Below are positions 51,604 to 63,300 of a stretch of 64,000 nt of DNA, piece after piece (the first letter of the stretch is position 1; each line of letters starts with the position of its first letter). This DNA comes from Argyresthia goedartella (Eukaryota; Arthropoda; Insecta; Lepidoptera; Argyresthiidae): the NCBI GenBank assembly GCA_949825045.1, contig OX463824.1:28676001-28740000 (forward strand), given 5' to 3'. The notes under the pieces are model-generated. The model was given only the letters and a program-made list of their open reading frames with translations. It was not told the DNA's origin and searched no databases. Position numbers and translations under genes: made by a program.

Positions 51604-53319
51604 CTAGCGAGGACCCCCGGGGCCCCACTGTGCCTGTAACCGATCAGGTATGCAGCTATACGCCAGAGGGTCCCATTGTACAAATGGCCCACGCGCCGGT
51701 TCCATTCCCAACCTACGATTCCCCGTAAAGGGGGGTGGGCGTGAATTCAACCGTGGCCGCTCCATGAGCGGGGGGGACATCACATGTGACCGACGAGGAC
51801 GAGGCGACGAGCGGGGCGACAACTGAGGCGGCGTCCGAACCGCACCCGCATAGCTCGAAGGTGTCCCATGACACCCGCCCGTTACGGCCTGCTCAACACA
51901 CCCAATGTCCCGCTGGGTCGGATGCTGAGTCGCAACCGAAAACTCAGGGCCCCCCATGTAATGGTCCTGAGTGCGGCCCTGCACCCTGGTACTGCCCTGT
52001 GCACGTGGGGACGTTGGCCCCTGAGTTGCGCTCCGAGTCGCAAACGAATTCTCAGGGCCCCATGCCGTGTCACCCTGGGTACGGCCCTGTGGAGGCTGTT
52101 GGCCGGACCGGTTCATGCACAACAGATTGTTGTGGGGCCCACCACAATATCCGCACATTTGTGTGCGCGTGCAGTCCCTAGCCATGTGTGGCCCGAGGCA
52201 CAGGAAACACCAGCTCCGCTGCTTGGCCATCCGGCGCCGTCCCTGAACCCTAAGTTCCCCGAACTTATTGCAATTGGCCACAGCATGGCCAATCTGCCTA
52301 CAACATGGGCAGGTCTCACCATGTGGGGTCAATTCACTCACAGTCCCATACGACTGCCGGTTGGTGCGGTCCTTCCTCGTCGGAGGGCCCCTACTCACAG
52401 CGCTCCCGGCAGCTCTCTGTGGCTCCGAAGGATGGGTGACCGTCAACCCCAAATTCTCTGCCCGTCGAGCCTCCTCTTCCAAGAATCCGACCAAGTCGGA
52501 GAAGGCGGGCAGGTCCTCGGCCGACCTCCTGTGAGATTGTTCGAAACGAGTCTGCACGTCAGCGGGTAGGCGGGAAAGTACAATGTACAACAGTAGGTAC
52601 GACCATTCACCAACCGGAAGTCCAAGATTCTCTAGAGCCTTGGTGACGGACAACAATGGGTTCAAAACCTCCGTCTGTATGGCCCCGACCTTGTTCACAA
52701 CCGGGATACTAAACAAACGGTTCAGTTGGGCATCGGCCAACCTCCGTTTGTTATGGTAACGTCTGACCAACAATTGCCTGGCCGTTTCATAGTTACCCTC
52801 CGTAACTGTCAAATGAGCGACCAGCTCCCTAGGCTCACCCCTCAATGCTGCCACCAGCTGAGCCATCTTGACAGACTTGGTAATGTCCGATCGCATGTGC
52901 ACCAAACTGTCGAAATGATTGATGAAGCTCATCCATTCACCGGACACGCCGTCAAAAGTAGGCATAGTTATGGCAGGTAACCTGGACCCCGATCCCTGAA
53001 GCGGCAGAGGTGCTTCAATGTCACCACCATGGCTGGACTCGCGCTGTCTACGTATGTCCGCAGCCTTCTGCGTGATAGCAGCTGCCATCTCCATACATTG
53101 GTCGACATCCCCTATCAACCGTGACAGCCTGTCAGGTGCGCAACCATCAACTGATTCCGCCTGCGCGGACAATTCGAGCACCCTATTGTAACGTTCCTTA
53201 ACGTCCATAGACCGCTCCAATACCACATCATGCCTATCTAAACGGTCTATCAGACCGTGTGCGGAGGAAAACCATCTGAGTTCCTTAGAAACACCCTTCT
53301 GGATTTCAGATAACGACAT
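51604..53319 (-). CDS. gag: Pao copy 2 Gag (571 codons)
   Basis: It is almost identical to Gag of copy 1 (start [14 protein letters not shown]). The zinc-knuckle sequences [27 protein letters not shown] and CGYCGGPHNNLLC follow, then a shorter Gly/Pro/Gln tail with one unit each of the 90- and 108-bp repeats. It ends with TAG at 51604-51606; Pol continues in the same frame. Confidence 0.93.
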   Translation of the reverse strand: MSLSEIQKGVSKELRWFSSAHGLIDRLDRHDVVLERSMDVKERYNRVLELSAQAESVDGCAPDRLSRLIGDVDQCMEMAAAITQKAADIRRQRESSHGGDIEAPLPLQGSGSRLPAITMPTFDGVSGEWMSFINHFDSLVHMRSDITKSVKMAQLVAALRGEPRELVAHLTVTEGNYETARQLLVRRYHNKRRLADAQLNRLFSIPVVNKVGAIQTEVLNPLLSVTKALENLGLPVGEWSYLLLYIVLSRLPADVQTRFEQSHRRSAEDLPAFSDLVGFLEEEARRAENLGLTVTHPSEPQRAAGSAVSRGPPTRKDRTNRQSYGTVSELTPHGETCPCCRQIGHAVANCNKFGELRVQGRRRMAKQRSWCFLCLGPHMARDCTRTQMCGYCGGPHNNLLCMNRSGQQPPQGRTQGDTAWGPENSFATRSATQGPTSPRAQGSTRVQGRTQDHYMGGPEFSVATQHPTQRDIGCVEQAVTGGCHGTPSSYAGAVRTPPQLSPRSSPRPRRSHVMSPPLMERPRLNSRPPPFTGNRRLGMEPARGPFVQWDPLAYSCIPDRLQAQWGPGGPR

Positions 53320-53864
53320 GATCGGAACGATACTTACTCACAATTTGCAGTAACTCAATTTTATTGGACCCTCCAGTCTACAACCCAAACGAGGGAACCC
53401 TAAACCACAACTTAAACAATGTTGTTTTCCTTAAACAATAGGAACCGAGTTTTATATCTATATAAATTCTGTAAATACAATTTAGTTTCCCTTTATCATT
53501 ATAACACACACATATAGTCAATATTAGTTCAAGTTATAAATTGCTATAAACTGAAAACAATGTAATAGCCTGCTATCAATAGATGTAACTACCTATGTTA
53601 ACCAAAACATTCATTCAATAGCATTACTAGACCACTAATAGATTGACTAACTGGTACTTCAATGCAATTTTCAATTCAATATCTGTCTATCTACTACCAG
53701 CAATAGACCTATAGCTTACAATACTACCAATCTATGTGGATATAGGAACAACAACCAAGTTACCTAATAACCGCCTATACCTACAGATTGATAGTCCCAA
53801 ATCGTGCCTTCCTGGAGCCCTTGACGGCTGCAAATCTCAGTAAGCCACGCTCTAGCTACCAAAG

Positions 53865-54410
53865 TGTTCAGGCTTCTCAGCACCTAATGACCTCGTAGGG
53901 GCCCATCAGCTACGAGGTAGCGTAACGATCAGTTGCCAAGAAGTGTGAACGTCGGCGATTCACCGAGCTGAAGTTAATTGGGGTCGATCTAACCTGGTCT
54001 GTGCTTCGGTCCCGTCAACCTCCTGTCTCTCTGCAAGGCCCGGGTGCACCCTAGGCTCTTCTTGGTAGACAGGTTCTTCAGCCAACCAGGTATGACTGGC
54101 GGGCCAGTTTCAATGAGCACAGTGTTCCAACACAGGTTATGTTACGTGGTAAAAACAATCGGGCACGAAAATGCGAACTTTATCTGGTTCGAGAAACAAT
54201 AACACACTCAGCTATATTAACAATCCTGAGGGAAACCCGAATACATTCCAGATGGCCTGCGATTTAATTTCAATACCCTAACCAAAACGCGTTTACATTG
54301 CGAGGGCTTTCGTCCGTCAGTTGTCAAAAAACTGCTAGGTTGGCAGCTAACGTCAAATTCAAAATGGCCGTTCAGAAACCATCGATCGAATATCGATTTG
54401 GAATCGAACA
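53865..54410 (-). repeat. 5' LTR of Pao copy 2
   Basis: It is nearly identical to 46905-47450 and about 10% different from the LTRs of copy 1, with several short indels. Confidence 0.95.
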
Positions 54411-54415
54411 GCTGC

Positions 54416-56674
54416 TATTCCAAGGCCCTGCAGTGTCAGCAGGATCAATGTCACCTATTTCGGTGCGATTGACGTAATTCCTTTGCATGAAGTAAAACAG
54501 GAAATCGTTGTAGAGCTCTGTAATTTTGTGGGTTAATTCAGTCACAACTACTTCTTGAGACTATATAAATTCAAGTTAGTGAATTTAGGCAGTGCCCATG
54601 TCATGAATTCGTAATAAAGCTTCATGCAAGGGTCTCTCAGCAAATCAAGAATTGTTTTTCCAGATATCAAACGTTCTGATAGTGCCATGTCGGTGAAATA
54701 GAGCTTAAGAGCTTCCCCCCAATGGTCCAAAGTTCTTTTGACAACTTGAACAAGCGAAAGCCACCTCGTTTGGGACGGATGTAACATTTTCTGTGGCTTT
54801 AATTTCAAAAATGTTTGAAATTGAACCAGTTGCGTAAATCGTTTAGAGCCCGATCATCTTTAGAAAACGAAATATGCCTCTTGCTAGCTCCTCGGATCTA
54901 TTGGGTAATTTTTGGCATGCTACGCTGGCACAAATATGAATGGAATGGCAAGTACATTTCATTATTATTATTCCGGGGCACTCTTCTTTGAATCAACTGG
55001 CCACTGAGTTTTCCGAGCCCATCGGATCCAAATCCAACAATATTATCTAGTGGTATGTTATGTCTAGTAAATGACTTAATTAAATTACTGTAAAGGTATT
55101 TTTTTTTTAATTGTTCTAGTTGAATAGAGGGGGGAGGGGAGCGGGTGGGTCCCCCCATCCCCCCAATATAGTTTTTAAGTTCGGAAATATATACTTTTAA
55201 GATATAAATTTTTCCAGTTTATTAAAATTGGAGGTTAGGATCACCCAAAATGATCAGAAAATGAAAAAAAAACAATAATTTTAAAGCGGGGGAGGGAAAC
55301 ATACTCTAGCCAGTTGTTTTTGTTTGCAAAAGCTTCGCACCGCTCCGCTCCGGATTAGCTTCTTCAACGTTCTAACCTAACCTAAAACCTGATTGAAAAG
55401 TAGCCACAATAACCTAATCTAGCCAGTCATTATTGTTTGTATATGCTTCGCTCCGCTCCGGTTTAGGTTCTTCAACGTTCTAACCTAACCTATAACCCAA
55501 ATGAAAAGTAGCCACAATAACCTACTCTAGCCAGTCCATTTTGTTTGCATACGCTTCGCTCCACTCCGCTCCGGTTTACCTTCTTCAACATTCTAACCTA
55601 ACCTATAACCCGAACCCGTGTTGAAAAGTAGCCACAATAACCTACTCTAGCCAGTTGTTTTTGTTTGTAAATATCGAGAGAACAAGAAAAGAGAACATTC
55701 GCGAAACTACCTACTACTACTACTAGAAAACAGAATGGCGTCATGAACGCGGCCATTTTGGTTGGTCATTTTTCACCCACAAACGTACAATAATATTGAC
55801 AATGTGTCATTATCTTGACTAGTCTTATTGACATTTCGTTACCTCAATTTTTACGGTTCGTTCACAGAAACTGTCCAATTTTTACGTTTTGTTTACAGAA
55901 TTTTTCCAATTTTCATTTTTGATTTAAAAAAATCTGCATTTCCTAACTAAAAGAAAAGCACTTTGATATGAAAAGTGACTGCAAGCTATCCATAAAACAC
56001 CTCATTATAATCAAATTCGACTAGAACGATATAAAAACCAACCCGAAATATCCGTTGATTCATCCGCCATTACACTAAACTTTGACGTTTCAAGTTTCTT
56101 GGCTAAATTCGCTTTATGGCTGGGACCTATGGCTTCATAAACTATTTTAGCATTCTTTTTCCGAGTAAAATTCATCTCTTTTATTACTTTAGAGTCCGGT
56201 ATGCATTCTTTTAAAACCTTGCCTAGGTGGTCTGAGGCATTAAATGCTATGTCGTGTTCAGCAAAAAAAGCAGCTAATTTCATTTATGTTATTTTAGCTA
56301 ATTTCATTTATGCAATTCTAGCTAATTTTGTTGTACTAGGTTCCTGTTTCGAAGAAGTGTTTGCCTCAAAAAAACTCGATACATTTTGGGTGCCTCGTAT
56401 AACACATTTTTTCCTGACCTTCACTGTGATTATGTGTTTTCCTGCAACCATTGAAACATCACAAACTTTGCACCTCGCTTTATGAATATTTTTAGGGTTT
56501 GGGTGAGCCATTTAGTGAGCCTGAGTTCCTTTTCCCAATCCGGCCTATACTTTTGTCACGACGTTTTTGTTCATCTACCATATCGCCTCTACTCCGACGT
56601 TTCTTCTTTGGCGTGAATAGGTCTTTCGTCATTTTATTGGCCATCACTGCCACTTTCCATGATAAATTGAGCAC
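54416..56674 (-). pseudogene. hAT-2 transposase, N-terminal and central parts (broken)
   Basis: Read right to left on the - strand. 56511-56308 has ARCKVCDVSMVAGKHI, a BED-type zinc-finger-like start. 56283-56011 has KLAAFFAEHDIAFNASDHL and FSVMADESTDIS, the hAT motif with a catalytic Asp. 55158-54898 has RHNIPLDNIVGFGSDGLGKL, and 54808-54548 has LHPSQTRWLSLVQVVKRTLD with PCMKLYYEFMTWALPKF. The order is that of ZNF862/BED-hAT-like transposases. About 850 bp of repeat sequence (55160-56010) separates two pieces, and Pao copy 2 splits the end. Confidence 0.75.
55310..55700 (+). repeat. Three tandem ~118-bp units (repeat R2)
   Basis: Each unit reads CTCTAGCCAGT, TTGTTTG, CTTCGC.CC.CTCCGCTCC, TTCTTCAACGTTCTAACCTA and GAAAAGTAGCCACAATAACC. 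Three full units and a partial fourth are followed by a unique end (GAGAACAAGAAAAGA... ATGGCGTCATGAACGCGGCC). The same unit plus the same end occurs at 62.90-63.15 kb in a Bruce intron. Confidence 0.8.
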
Positions 56675-57657
56675 TACAGACGTTATAATTTACACAAAAA
56701 CTCGCAGACTATTAATCACTTTTTCGTTTCAATTTCGAATGAGAATGAAATAAATGAATGCACTCATGCAAACAAACGCACCCACTCGGTCATATGCGAG
56801 ACGAGGCTACTTTAATGCACAATCGTACCAACAGAATAATAAATAACTCGCAGTACTATGGATTCTATTCCGTAAAACTTAAAATGCAATATGCAAAGTT
56901 GATGTTCGAACAAGAGCAGCATCGATAGAAAAAGTTCACGGGAATTCCCGACAAAAGACAACAGGCGTTTACATAAGCCGGCACTGCACCGTAACCCGGT
57001 GCCGGTGCCGGGCCGGATAGAAAAACGGCTATTACAGACTGTAACAAAATTGTATTATGATAGTTATACTATTCCTAGTTATGGATAGCATATAGTACGA
57101 AGCATGAAATTATAGTATAGATACTATAGTTATAGTATAGATACTATAGTTATAGTACAGATAATACAGTTATAGTACGAAATCCAACGCTGCCTGAGGG
57201 CGTACGCCGCTCTCCTCCCCCGCCCCTCTCTCTTTCGCCTTTTTAGTGCGCGGCGAGCGGTGGTCATTACATTATATCGAACACGAGTCTGAAACTCTGC
57301 AGTGAATAAGAACGAGTCTTCGATACATAATTGTCGACAAAAAGTTACGTTCTGTGGCTATAGTCTATGGTGCTAGAAAGAAAGCTTTAATCTGGCAACA
57401 CTACCATTTGATTCGATTTTTGTGCTTTATTGGCACCCTCGCAAAGTATTCAAAATTTAATTTATGTGAATAAAATATTTCCGATTTTTATTGAATTAAA
57501 AATATACATATATATTTGGTATTCAATTCCAAATAGAGTAATTGTAAACTTTTTCTAGTTCATTGTAGCTGGCCACTTCGATCAAAAGTATTTGACAAAA
57601 AAAATACAAATTACAAATGGCGTTTACGTAGAATAGACAGATGTGTTCACGGCCACG
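56675..57657 (+). other. Bruce upstream region with a 20-bp tandem repeat
   Basis: The first part is hAT-2 5' non-coding sequence of uncertain end. At about 57104-57175 a unit close to TATAGTATAGATACTATAGT repeats three to four times. At 57190-57260 a pyrimidine-rich, GC-richer block (CTCCTCCCCCGCCCCTCTC) may belong to the Bruce promoter. Transcription probably starts between there and 57650, but no initiator can be fixed by eye. Confidence 0.4.
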
Positions 57658-57835
57658 ATGGGCGATGATTCTTTGATATTACGAGAAGATGGCTATATAC
57701 GCATGAATTTCCCTGTTACTTCTCTAACATACCACGGTAACTTGAACATAATACTTGTGAAGAACGACGTTGGAGGTGTACACGTCTTGGATGTCAACTC
57801 TGGTGTGATTCTTCAGAGAACTTGTCTTTCTGCGG
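57658..57835 (+). CDS. BIRC6: Bruce exon 1 with start codon
   Basis: The ATG at 57658 follows GGCCACG. It reads MGDDSLILREDGYIRM, SLTYHGNLNIILVK and GGVHVLDVNSGVILQ, a first beta-propeller blade. The donor GTAAGT begins at 57836 (phase 1). Confidence 0.87.
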
Positions 57836-60384
57836 GTAAGTTTACAGGGTTCGCATTGCTCGTTTTCTGATCATACACGCGCTGCATCTTGCCTCCTTTT
57901 TCCGATCACCACTCATGCCTTCCATTTATATACGGCGGTATATTTTCATGCCCTACTTTGACAGGTCTTGATAAACAATTTTCATTGTTCTGGGGGCTAA
58001 TTTTTGGGAGCCGTTTTCAGATGAAGATGGTGCTCTTGGTGTTGTATACGCGGCGGGGGCTGATCGCGTGTTCGTATGGGACAAGAGCGGTGCGGGAGCC
58101 CGGACAGACTATAATGGGGTGCTTCTCCTGCACACGGCGTTACAGCTTCCAATTACGACCCCTCTGCCTGATAAATTGATTAAAATCGAGCTGGTGCTGT
58201 CTGAGGTAAGGCCTCGCTAATTATGTCGTGTAAATGTTCCCTAAACTGTTTGGCTTATAACTATAACTGAAAAATGTTGCTGTTAGTAGTAAGTAATATC
58301 ATCTTGCAAATGATGTCCTGGAAACAAGAACTATGTTCAAACGGCTTTGGACAGAAGCATCTTCCTCTTGTGCATATTAGCATGCTGACATTGGATATGT
58401 GTACCAAGATGGTAGACAACAACTTGCAAAGGTGCTAATGAATCATATGTGAAGCTGCTGTGGGGTTCAGATGACTTGCCAGTTTTTTAGAAGATTAAGG
58501 CCCAAAACAGAAAGTGAAAAAACTCTGACACCCACTAGATATTTCATATATAATGTCATTGTGGGCCTGAGATTTGTGGTTGACTCGTCTCTCATCTTTT
58601 GAGTCTGTTAGTCAATAGTCCGAATAGCCTAAACTATGGAACTTGTTGACCAGTTTTAACTATAAATGCTAGTAAAGCATGGATACCATATTTGGTAACC
58701 AAATTAAATTTCACACAGGTTTATTCTAGAACCTTTGAGGTCAATGTGTGTGTGTGGAGAGAGAAATTTATAAATTGATAGTATCAGAAAACATCTTGGG
58801 GCCCATATTGACAGAATAGTAACCAGCAATAAATGTTTAATTTATACAAGAAAGTAATTTCCATCTATTTTCTAATGGTACAGTACATCAGGCCTAAGTT
58901 TCTTCCACTACACAACACTATCCTATGGTAAGTTACTTTAATAACTGCCATAATATTTGTTCCAGGCTGTGCTCCTCTACCAGTGCCTGCAGAGTCTGGA
59001 CGTCCTCAACATTGATGGAGTCACAGACTTCAGCAACCAACTGAAGGATGCCATTGACTCTGAGCCGGTCCGGAAGGGAGTAAAAGCACAAAAAGTAAGT
59101 CTTTTAGCTCTATCAGTTTTAAAGTTTAAGTCTTCTGAAATTTTGCAGGTGGGTACGAGACTTCAACCAAGCAAGTGATTTTTTAAATTTCTTCCCGCTA
59201 AGGGAGGCATGAACTTTGTATGGACATAAAAAGCTACTTGGCCTATGAAGCTATTTTATCTTAGCGCTTGATAGTTTATAGATGTGAGATGTCAGTTCAA
59301 TAAAGTTTTTATTTATTTATTATAAGGGGGAAAAGGGGGTTTAGAGTTTATTGCAAATCTGAAACTAGACAACCTATGTTTTTGTCAGATAGGATGTTGA
59401 ACAATGCAGGCAAGAAACTGCTACAGTCCAAACAGTTTGACGGATTTGAACAAATGAGGTGTCCTTGGATTTGTAAAGACCATGAGAGTAACAGGCTATA
59501 TAATTTTAGTGAAAAATCAATAGGTTGGGTTTAAGACCGCAAAATGTAGTTTACAAAGTTATTGGTGCTGCTACTTTCTCTGCGGCTACTCCATGTATGT
59601 AACGTGGTGCATTCATAAGTTTGTATGTGTTATTAAAAGGAATTGTCACTAGCGAGGCCTACAGCTCACAGAGCCACTAGTACTATCTAATAAATAAATC
59701 AAACAAAAATTACACTAAAGTCTTTAAAAACCACAAAAGCAGCAAATTACTTTATAGACTTCTGTCATGGGAAAAAACAAAATGGCAAGGCAACCAGAGA
59801 GAATCAAAACTCATGAAAAAGTGGTACCATTTGACCTGTAATTTGTGAAATGGACAGTTATCTTGCGTTGTGGTTGGGTTTAGATGTGACACCACCAAAA
59901 CTTATTACTTTCCATCCGCTAATGACATGCTGATAGTTATTTTTCTATGGAGCTGCAATCTGCATATTACCATTCCGGCTCCGAGTCGAGACATCAAATA
60001 ATAAAATAATGACTAAGTAACTTATTGAATGCTGCAATATCACAATCATTGAACTAAAAGACATCATGGATTGGATCTTATGTATTTACTAACTTTTCAT
60101 TTCCACCTCCAACTACCAGTCAACTAATCATCTACTTTCACCACCCAGTGGAGCACAGTCACCATCGAACTTCCCCAGTCCACACTCCGACTTGTCACAA
60201 CTGGAGTGGTCCAAGAGCTCAAAGCCCAGAACCGCCGGATCCCAGCCCTGGCCATCGCTTCAGTTGTCGGGCAGCGGGCCAACGACCTGGTGCAATACTC
60301 CAGGGAGGAGGAGTCGAGAGCTCTGATGTACTCTGAGGCTGAGAGGAAGGAGACCTTCAAGCGATGGCCGCATATGGATTACAA
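57658..60384 (+). CDS. BIRC6: Bruce/BIRC6 ubiquitin ligase and apoptosis inhibitor, first four exons, gene span
   Basis: This is the overall span of the gene; its exons are listed separately. BIRC6 is a giant (~4800-residue) membrane-associated E2/E3 hybrid that ubiquitinates caspases and Smac/Reaper-type proteins. The four exons encode the conserved N-terminal propeller part and end at the first residues of the BIR domain (SRALMYSEAERKETFKRWPH, then MDYK). All splice sites are AG/GT with phases 1, 0, 0, 2. The ATG at 57658 is the first in frame and starts MGDDSLILREDGYIRM; human BIRC6 has a longer Ala/Gly-rich start. The next exon, with the zinc-binding part of BIR, is not in the remaining 3.6 kb, so that intron exceeds the window. 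Confidence 0.88.
58021..58205 (+). CDS. BIRC6: Bruce exon 2
   Basis: A T-rich tract and TTTTCAG end at 58020. With the leftover G the frame reads DEDGALGVVYAAGADRVFVW, then RTDYNGVLLLHTALQLPI, a counterpart of the conserved DLNGILLLDTALQ-like segment of the family. The donor GTAAGG begins at 58206. Confidence 0.88.
58966..59094 (+). CDS. BIRC6: Bruce exon 3
   Basis: The acceptor is TTCCAG ending at 58965 and the donor GTAAGT starts at 59095; the exon is 43 codons. It reads AVLLYQCLQSLDVLNIDGVT and then DFSNQLKDAIDSEP, ending VKAQK, aligning with the family's helical linker before the BIR domain. Confidence 0.85.
60149..60384 (+). CDS. BIRC6: Bruce exon 4, entering the BIR domain
   Basis: The acceptor is CCCAG ending at 60148. 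The frame gives WSTVTIELPQSTLRLVTTGV, VQELKAQNRRIPALAIAS and then LMYSEAERKETFKRWPHMDY, the beginning of the BIR fold. The donor GTGAGT starts at 60385, leaving two bases of the next codon. Confidence 0.9.
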
Positions 60385-63300
60385 GTGAGTTGCAGTTTGA
60401 ATATCTTCTTCTCAGCCTTGTTGAATATTTGGGATACAATTGGAAGTTCCACAATGGAAAAGGTCTAACTACGGTAAAACATCTAAGCGGGGTAGGTCAT
60501 GGTGTAGTATCTCTCTTCTTCCCACAGCGTCTCTTTATGTCAACAAGAAGCATATCAGCACAAAAAAAAACGGTCAAGTGCGAGTCGGACTCGCGCACCG
60601 AGGGAAAATCACATTTATTGTTTATCAAGGTACAACAACGGTTTTCGGATTGTTTCCCTCTCCTTGTGCTCGATCTAATTGTTGCAATTATTACAAGATT
60701 TTTTTTATTCTTTAAATTAATAAATAATTACTTTGAGTGCATGTTTCCAAAATATTCTATTATAACACTTTTGTGATACACTTTGGTGGATCGCTTGTGT
60801 TCAGTTCCTTACAATATTATTGAATTTTATCAATGCTTTTCACTGCTATAAAATCTAAAATTAGTTTAAGTATTCTTATCACGTAGGTTGATAGGCTCAC
60901 TGCCTCAAATCAAAATTAAGAGTATTTTTCGTAGCCTTAAGCTATTCCACAGAAACATTGATGAAACTATTACCTATCAAACGACAGTCGAAGAGTTACC
61001 CTAAGTAATTAGTTTTTTTCGTAAATAATGATATCAAAAAGTCGTTGGGATCACGCAAAAGGCGGTTGGCGCAGGACCGTAAGGATTGGTATGACTTCAC
61101 TTTATGACAAATTTTGGAAAAAAGTGATAAGTAAAAATCCTTAACTACCAATTAATTTTCGGATAGGCTAATATGGTTGAATTGGCTTGAAATGGCTCTC
61201 TTTTAACCCCTCGCAATATACAGAATGTTTGGTAGATCAATGTACTATCGAACCATCTGAATCATGACCCACCATAAGCTTATTTTGCTAAACCCCTTAA
61301 ATGCAAGTAGGTCGAAATTCGCTTGAAGGTTTATTTCCTTGGTAACGAACTTGTTATCATTTGATTAGACACTGACATTTAGATAGATCTTACAAGTTTG
61401 AAAGTTTCAAACGAATTATCAGGCAAAAGGGTCATGATTCAGTTGGTTCGCCTTTAAACGAAGATAGTACAAACCGTTTAGAACCATCTAGGCTAAACTT
61501 TTGTTAGCCGAAGTCTTACCGTTTCGTTTCTATCGATGTTTTATTGTTTTTGAAGAACAATTCCCGAAATTTACAGACAATTGGTAATAGTTGCGATTTT
61601 GAACAATAATTGATTTATTTTTCAATAATTTCTCTTAGTAATCTAACAAAACTTGTAGAAGGCATCTGTGACTTGAGACCTTTCAAGTGGTAGGAAATTT
61701 CCTCTGCATTTAAAAAACAAAACCAGTGGAAGTTTTGCGTGCTAAAACATGCTTCCATATTGATATTTGAGATAACATTTGCGACGGTATCTAATATTTT
61801 TTTGAAATTAGAACCTCTGAACCAAATTGAGCCAACTTCGATAGAGGACCATCAAACGAACAAAACATGTCGTGTAACCATAATGTCCTAAATTGTCAAG
61901 TTAGCAAGTTTGAGTTTTTTGATTAGGTTTAATAAAAAATAACTTTTGGCACGCCTGCCTTTCCCATCCGACCACCAAGGGGGGTGGAGTTTGAAGCGTC
62001 TTTTAGTGTGTCGGTGTGTTTGATGTATTTCCGTGGCACCGTCAAGCGGTCAAACGTGGAGGGATTTTAATGCGGATTTCGGTAAATGATAGAAGACTTC
62101 CCTGCGATGTTTCTTGAGATATATTTTCATAAAACCGGTAAGTAGTTCGAAAGATTTCAGCTCAACAAGCGAAAGCGGTCAAACGCGTGGCGGATTTTAA
62201 TGTGGATTTTTGTAGTTGGTAGTAGACTTTACTGCAATGGTTCTTAGATATGTTCCATTAAGATCCGTTTAGCAGTTCAAAAGTTATGAGCTTAAGTAAT
62301 AGGGGTCAAACGGGCGGACGAATTTTATAATGCGATTTTTGTAGTAGTGACTTAACTGTGATGGTTCTTAGATGATTTGCTAAAATCGGTTCAGTAGTTC
62401 TAGAGTTGTTTGGGGTTTATATATTTTTTGCATATTTGAAATTAATGATTTGAGTTTTGAGTTTTTTAAACTGTACGGTTATATAAATGACCCTTGTTAC
62501 TACAAAAAAGGTTACACATAGTTTAACCTCAAAACAAACGTCAAATACATTTTTATCTTGTTGATAAATCAGCCGGAAGTTCCATAAACTTACATAGACT
62601 TTAGAACTTGACCTACTGACCTTGACCTTGAGGGGGGAGAGGGGGAGGGGGGTAGATGCCCCTACTACTCCCCCGCCGCGGAAATGCCTAATGGCTGAGA
62701 TATGATTTTTTAAAGTTTTGAGGTTATGTTGTTAAAATAAAACAAACTTTAGACTGACCTCGAAATTGAGAGGGGGAGGGTGATAGATGCCCCCCTACTA
62801 CTCCCCCCCGCGGAAATGCCTAGTTGCTTTCTTCGAAAGGGTAATTTTTCTGCCTCAACAGCGTTCTCCTCCACAAATGCTCCATAATCATCAAAATTTA
62901 CATGAAAAGTAGCCACAATAACGTACTTCTAGCCAGTCGCTTTTGTTTGCATACGCTTCGCTCCGCTCCGGTTTAGCTTCTTCAACGTTCTAACCTAACT
63001 TATATCCCGATTGAAAAGTAGCCACAATAACCTACTCTAGCCTGTTGTTTTTGCTTGTAAATATGGAGAGAACAAGAAAATATAACATTCGCGAAACTAC
63101 TAGAAAACGGAATGGCGTCATGAAAGCGTCCATTTTGGTTGAATTGGTTGGCCGCCCAACCAACAACGCGGACATCACCCCAACAAAATGCGTTCCATTT
63201 TAAACAAAAATTACAACTTTTTTATTTATCAAAAGTGATATTTTACGAAAAAAATACCAAATTAACTTTGATTGACGTAAAATAAATAAATAAACATAAA

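Larger units (their letters stand above)
46905..54410 (-). mobile_element. BEL/Pao retrotransposon copy 2, full length and young
   Basis: LTRs of 546 bp lie at 46905-47450 and 53865-54410, each TG...CA, with two differences that I can see. The target duplication GCTGC lies at 46900-46904 and 54411-54415. On the - strand the order is LTR, a leader with a primer-site candidate (TGGTAGCTAGAGCGTGG near 53861), Gag, TAG, Pol, a short non-coding end and LTR. A ~230-bp foreign piece at 47751-47980 interrupts the integrase C-terminus. It is the autonomous-type relative of copy 1. Confidence 0.95.

Noticed and set aside
55360..55620. Telomere-like (CCTAA) repeats
   Set aside because: Each R2 unit has only one or two consecutive TAACC units within a longer non-telomeric repeat; not an interstitial telomere.
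60390..60776. Possible further Bruce exon
   Set aside because: The open frames there lack BIR residues and contain a known style of moth repeat (AAGTGCGAGTCGGACTCG). The donor GTGAGT at 60385 clearly ends the exon.
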